Of a DNA stretch of 64,000 nucleotides, positions 62,294-64,000 are shown piece after piece. The translations under genes were made by a program, and so were the position numbers. Position 1 is the stretch's first letter; each line of letters opens with the position of its first letter. Under the pieces are notes generated by a model that saw only the letters and a list, made by a program, of their open reading frames with translations, had not been told where the DNA came from and made no database searches. Source of the DNA: Mucilaginibacter segetis (GTDB taxonomy: Bacteria; Bacteroidota; Bacteroidia; Sphingobacteriales; Sphingobacteriaceae); contig NZ_JAEHFW010000001.1 of NCBI RefSeq assembly GCF_016522075.1, forward strand, positions 682,001 to 746,000. Reading direction: 5' to 3'.

Positions 62294-63340
62294 TTATACC
62301 TCCGGCTCCTGCTGACTAAGGCAATGGAAACTACCTAATCCCCAAATGATATCAGTAGAATCAATACCTACAACCTTTCTTTCCGGGAAGCAGCCTTGTA
62401 AAATTTCCAGCGCCTTATCGTCATTTTTACAGCGATAGGTGGGTACAACCACAGCCGCGTTACCAATGTAAAAATTAGCATAAGAGGCAGGCAGGCGCTG
62501 GCCGTCGTAAATAACAGGATCGGGCATAGGTAGTTCAATAATGTTCAATTGCTTGTCATTTAGCAAACGCATGGTTTTCAGCGTAGCCAAATTTTCCTGT
62601 AGTATGTGGTAGTTTTCGTCCTGCTTGTTCTCTTCTACTACGGTAACTACCGTATCGGTGTTTACAAAACGGGTAATATCATCGATGTGTCCGTCGGTAT
62701 CATCTCCGATAATACCATCGCCGAGCCAAAGTACCTGTTCAACGCCGTAATATTTTTGCAGATATTCCTCTATTTGCTTCTGATTTAAATTCGGGTTGCG
62801 GTTTTTATTAAGCAAACAGGCGGTGGTAGTTAACACTGTTCCTGCTCCATTAAAGTCAACCGAGCCACCTTCCATTACAATGCCGGGGTGATACACCGGC
62901 AGATTAAAGTGCTTGCCAATTTTAGTAGGAATTACATCATCCAGATCATACGGCGGGTATTTGTCGCCCCAGGCGTTATAGCCCCAATCAACAATAGCTT
63001 TTTCTTTTGTATCGTAATTCACCAAAAAAGCCGGCCCGTGATCGCGGCACCAGGCATCATTAGTAGGGAACTCAAAAAATTCTACCTTGCTCAAATCAGC
63101 ACCAACGGCTTGCAATTGTTGCTTGGCAAAAGTGGCCATTTGTTCATCCGCCACGTTTATCCTCACAATTTCGCCTTGGGTAAGCACCTTTATAAATTCG
63201 GCATACTTACTGTAGATCATATCCAGTTTGCCCGGCCATGATGCCTCCTTATGTGGCCAGCTTAACCAGGTTGCGGTATGGGGCGCCCATTCGGCAGGAA
63301 AGTGAAATTTTAAGTCAATAGTCGATGGTAGATAGTCCAT
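62294..63340 (-). CDS. aguA: Agmatine deiminase
   Basis: 348 residues from the ATG at 63340; the longer in-frame TTG would start within the upstream gene. Guanidino-modifying fold: EWAPHTATWLSWPHKEASWP near the start, NDAWCRDHGPAFLVN (substrate Asp/Arg), and DGHIDDITRFV. The C-terminal nucleophile Cys is in LGSFHCLSQQEPE. It converts agmatine to N-carbamoylputrescine. The upstream gene order aguB, four-helix protein, aguA is unusual. Its first codons come from a 7-bp repeat array. Confidence 0.93.
   Translation of the reverse strand: MDYLPSTIDLKFHFPAEWAPHTATWLSWPHKEASWPGKLDMIYSKYAEFIKVLTQGEIVRINVADEQMATFAKQQLQAVGADLSKVEFFEFPTNDAWCRDHGPAFLVNYDTKEKAIVDWGYNAWGDKYPPYDLDDVIPTKIGKHFNLPVYHPGIVMEGGSVDFNGAGTVLTTTACLLNKNRNPNLNQKQIEEYLQKYYGVEQVLWLGDGIIGDDTDGHIDDITRFVNTDTVVTVVEENKQDENYHILQENLATLKTMRLLNDKQLNIIELPMPDPVIYDGQRLPASYANFYIGNAAVVVPTYRCKNDDKALEILQGCFPERKVVGIDSTDIIWGLGSFHCLSQQEPEV
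63313..63340 (-). repeat. Heptamer array overlapping the aguA start
   Basis: Four 7-bp units, consensus ATNGACT when read on the minus strand (units at 63334-63340, 63327-63333, 63320-63326 and 63313-63319; the first is ATGGACT). It supplies aguA residues 1-9. Inverted copy at 63743-63770. Confidence 0.7.
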
Positions 63341-63348
63341 AGCAAATT

Positions 63349-63702
63349 TTATAAAGAGTTTCTTAAAGCAGTACGCATTTTGCACAATATTTCATACTCA
63401 TTGTACAACTGTTGGAAATCCGTTTCTTTTATAATGTTTCGTTTTTTTGCTATAAATAAGCAAGATACCACCTCAATAGCAGATCGTAAAGCGTAGCCTA
63501 AGAACAGTTTAAATGTTGCGTTTGTTTGTCCTGTACATCCCTCTGCAATATTTAAAACTACAGAATCCGCGGCTCTTTTTATTTGAGAAGTTAATACAAA
63601 AAGCTCATCTTTTGGGAAATTGATTTTAGCAAGATTATTTATGTCTTCTGTAAGATCTAAAGCTTTTCTCCATACCTGTAAATTTTCAAATTTAAATGGC
63701 AT
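63349..63702 (-). CDS. Four-helix-bundle protein (23S rRNA IVS / Avd-like)
   Basis: 117 residues with the family hallmarks: FENLQVWRKALDLTEDI at the N-terminus, TSQIKRAADSVVLNIAEGCT in the middle and RSAIEVVSCLFIAKKRNII. Relatives are encoded in 23S rRNA intervening sequences and include Avd, the accessory protein of diversity-generating retroelements. They form pentameric barrels. No reverse transcriptase, variable repeat or rRNA is near. The stop is 8 bp before the aguA ATG. Flanked by the inverted heptamer arrays. Confidence 0.9.
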   Translation of the reverse strand: MPFKFENLQVWRKALDLTEDINNLAKINFPKDELFVLTSQIKRAADSVVLNIAEGCTGQTNATFKLFLGYALRSAIEVVSCLFIAKKRNIIKETDFQQLYNEYEILCKMRTALRNSL

Positions 63703-63742
63703 TTTTTAATATTATTTTACCAAAATCCTATCTTAAATTTTT

Positions 63743-63770
63743 ATGGACTATCGACTATGGTCAATGGACT
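63743..63770 (+). repeat. Heptamer array upstream of the four-helix gene
   Basis: Four 7-bp units (63743, 63750, 63757, 63764), the first and last ATGGACT and the second ATCGACT. It is the inverted counterpart of the array at 63313-63340 and ends 3 bp before the aguB stop codon complement at 63774. Confidence 0.7.
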
Positions 63771-63773
63771 AAA

Positions 63774-64000
63774 CTATTCATCCAAAAGCCGTTTTGTTAT
63801 AGGCTGATAGCTATCTATACGGCGGTCGCGTAAAAATGGCCAGTGACTGCGGTAGTAATCGCTTTTATCCAAGTCAAGTTCAGTTACGTTTACTTCCTCA
63901 TCATGGTGCGATGCCTGGTACATTACTGTACCGAATGGATTCGCCACAAATGAACCTCCCCAGAATTGAACTCCCGCCTCTTCACCGGCGCGGTTAACAC
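63774..64000 (-). CDS. aguB: N-carbamoylputrescine amidase, C-terminal part
   Basis: 75 codons running off the right window edge, stop TAG at 63774-63776. The C-terminal nitrilase-fold motifs FWGGSFVANPFGTVMYQASH and VTELDLDKSDYYRSHWPF and FLRDRRIDSY match AguB. It hydrolyses N-carbamoylputrescine to putrescine, CO2 and ammonia, following AguA. Catalytic residues lie outside the window. Confidence 0.88.
   Translation of the reverse strand, partial: VNRAGEEAGVQFWGGSFVANPFGTVMYQASHHDEEVNVTELDLDKSDYYRSHWPFLRDRRIDSYQPITKRLLDE

Larger units (their letters stand above)
63313..63770. mobile_element. Candidate 458-bp element: four-helix gene between inverted heptamer arrays
   Basis: The two heptamer arrays lie in opposite orientation, both reading outwards, with the 354-bp four-helix-bundle gene between them, and the whole block separates aguB from aguA. 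No transposase is encoded and no target duplication was identified. The boundaries are inferred only from the arrays. Confidence 0.45.

Noticed and set aside
63349..63702. Diversity-generating retroelement
   Set aside because: An Avd-like protein is there, but no reverse transcriptase, template repeat or variable repeat within the window.

Overview
The window looks like a chromosomal segment of a Bacteroidota member of the Sphingobacteriaceae, most like Mucilaginibacter or Pedobacter. Reasons visible in the sequence: a type IX secretion plug protein and a RemB-like gliding protein, a TamL-type lipoprotein Omp85, many Bacteroidota-restricted families (DUF2723, DUF2851, DUF5103, DUF4288), almost no Shine-Dalgarno sequences, and repeated TAnnTTTG -7 promoter boxes close to start codons. 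The DNA is AT-rich and tightly packed with genes on both strands. There is no CRISPR array, rRNA operon, complete IS element, prophage or origin. One tRNA (Cys, GCA) is present.

Layout. 1-4.1 kb: signalling genes (GAF kinase running off the left edge, multi-PAS kinase plus response regulator). 4-8 kb: small conserved genes, a HAD phosphatase, a zinc-less Fpg/Nei glycosylase and a secreted protein whose signal peptide is out of frame. 8-14 kb: DUF2723 membrane protein, RemB-like surface protein, DUF2130 nuclease-fold protein. 14-16 kb: a LuxR-type regulator without its phospho-acceptor, a small gene broken at an A-run, and a stand-alone SSB. 16-22 kb: arginine genes (argE-like deacetylase, argH) interrupted by a GNAT gene and an FtsX-type permease. 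22-31 kb: MFS transporter, DUF2851/PspC pair, DUF72, an SDR/AraC pair and a membrane histidine kinase. 31-35 kb: GNAT, Tat-dependent Gfo/Idh/MocA oxidoreductase, secreted alginate-lyase-like lipoprotein. 35-42 kb: valS, hybrid kinase, HSDR_N protein divergent from holA, PAS protein without a kinase domain. 42-50 kb: EVE protein, thioesterase, T9SS plug, ABC-F ATPase, SGNH hydrolase, pyrD. 50-54 kb: tRNA-Cys with a small basic protein gene, TrmH/SpoU methylase head-to-head with TamL, TspO. 54-59 kb: tyrosine/homogentisate catabolism (hppD, hmgA, divergent fah plus flavin reductase). 59-62 kb: envelope-stress-like operon (LiaF-like protein, DUF4288, LytS-type kinase, LytTR regulator). 62-64 kb: agmatine catabolism (aguA, partial aguB) split by a four-helix-bundle gene.

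The most unusual structure is at the right end. The four-helix-bundle (23S-rRNA-IVS/Avd-like) gene between aguB and aguA is bracketed by two short arrays of 7-bp units (consensus ATNGACT) in opposite orientation, and the left array supplies the start codon and first nine codons of aguA. This looks like a small inserted element (63313-63770). Other points worth checking are two probable single-base frameshifts, the regulator lacking its aspartate, a cluster of TGTTCC/GGAACA motifs at 24.0-24.2 kb, a long inverted repeat at 28.15 kb, and several genes whose -7 box lies so close to the ATG that the mRNA should be leaderless or nearly so.
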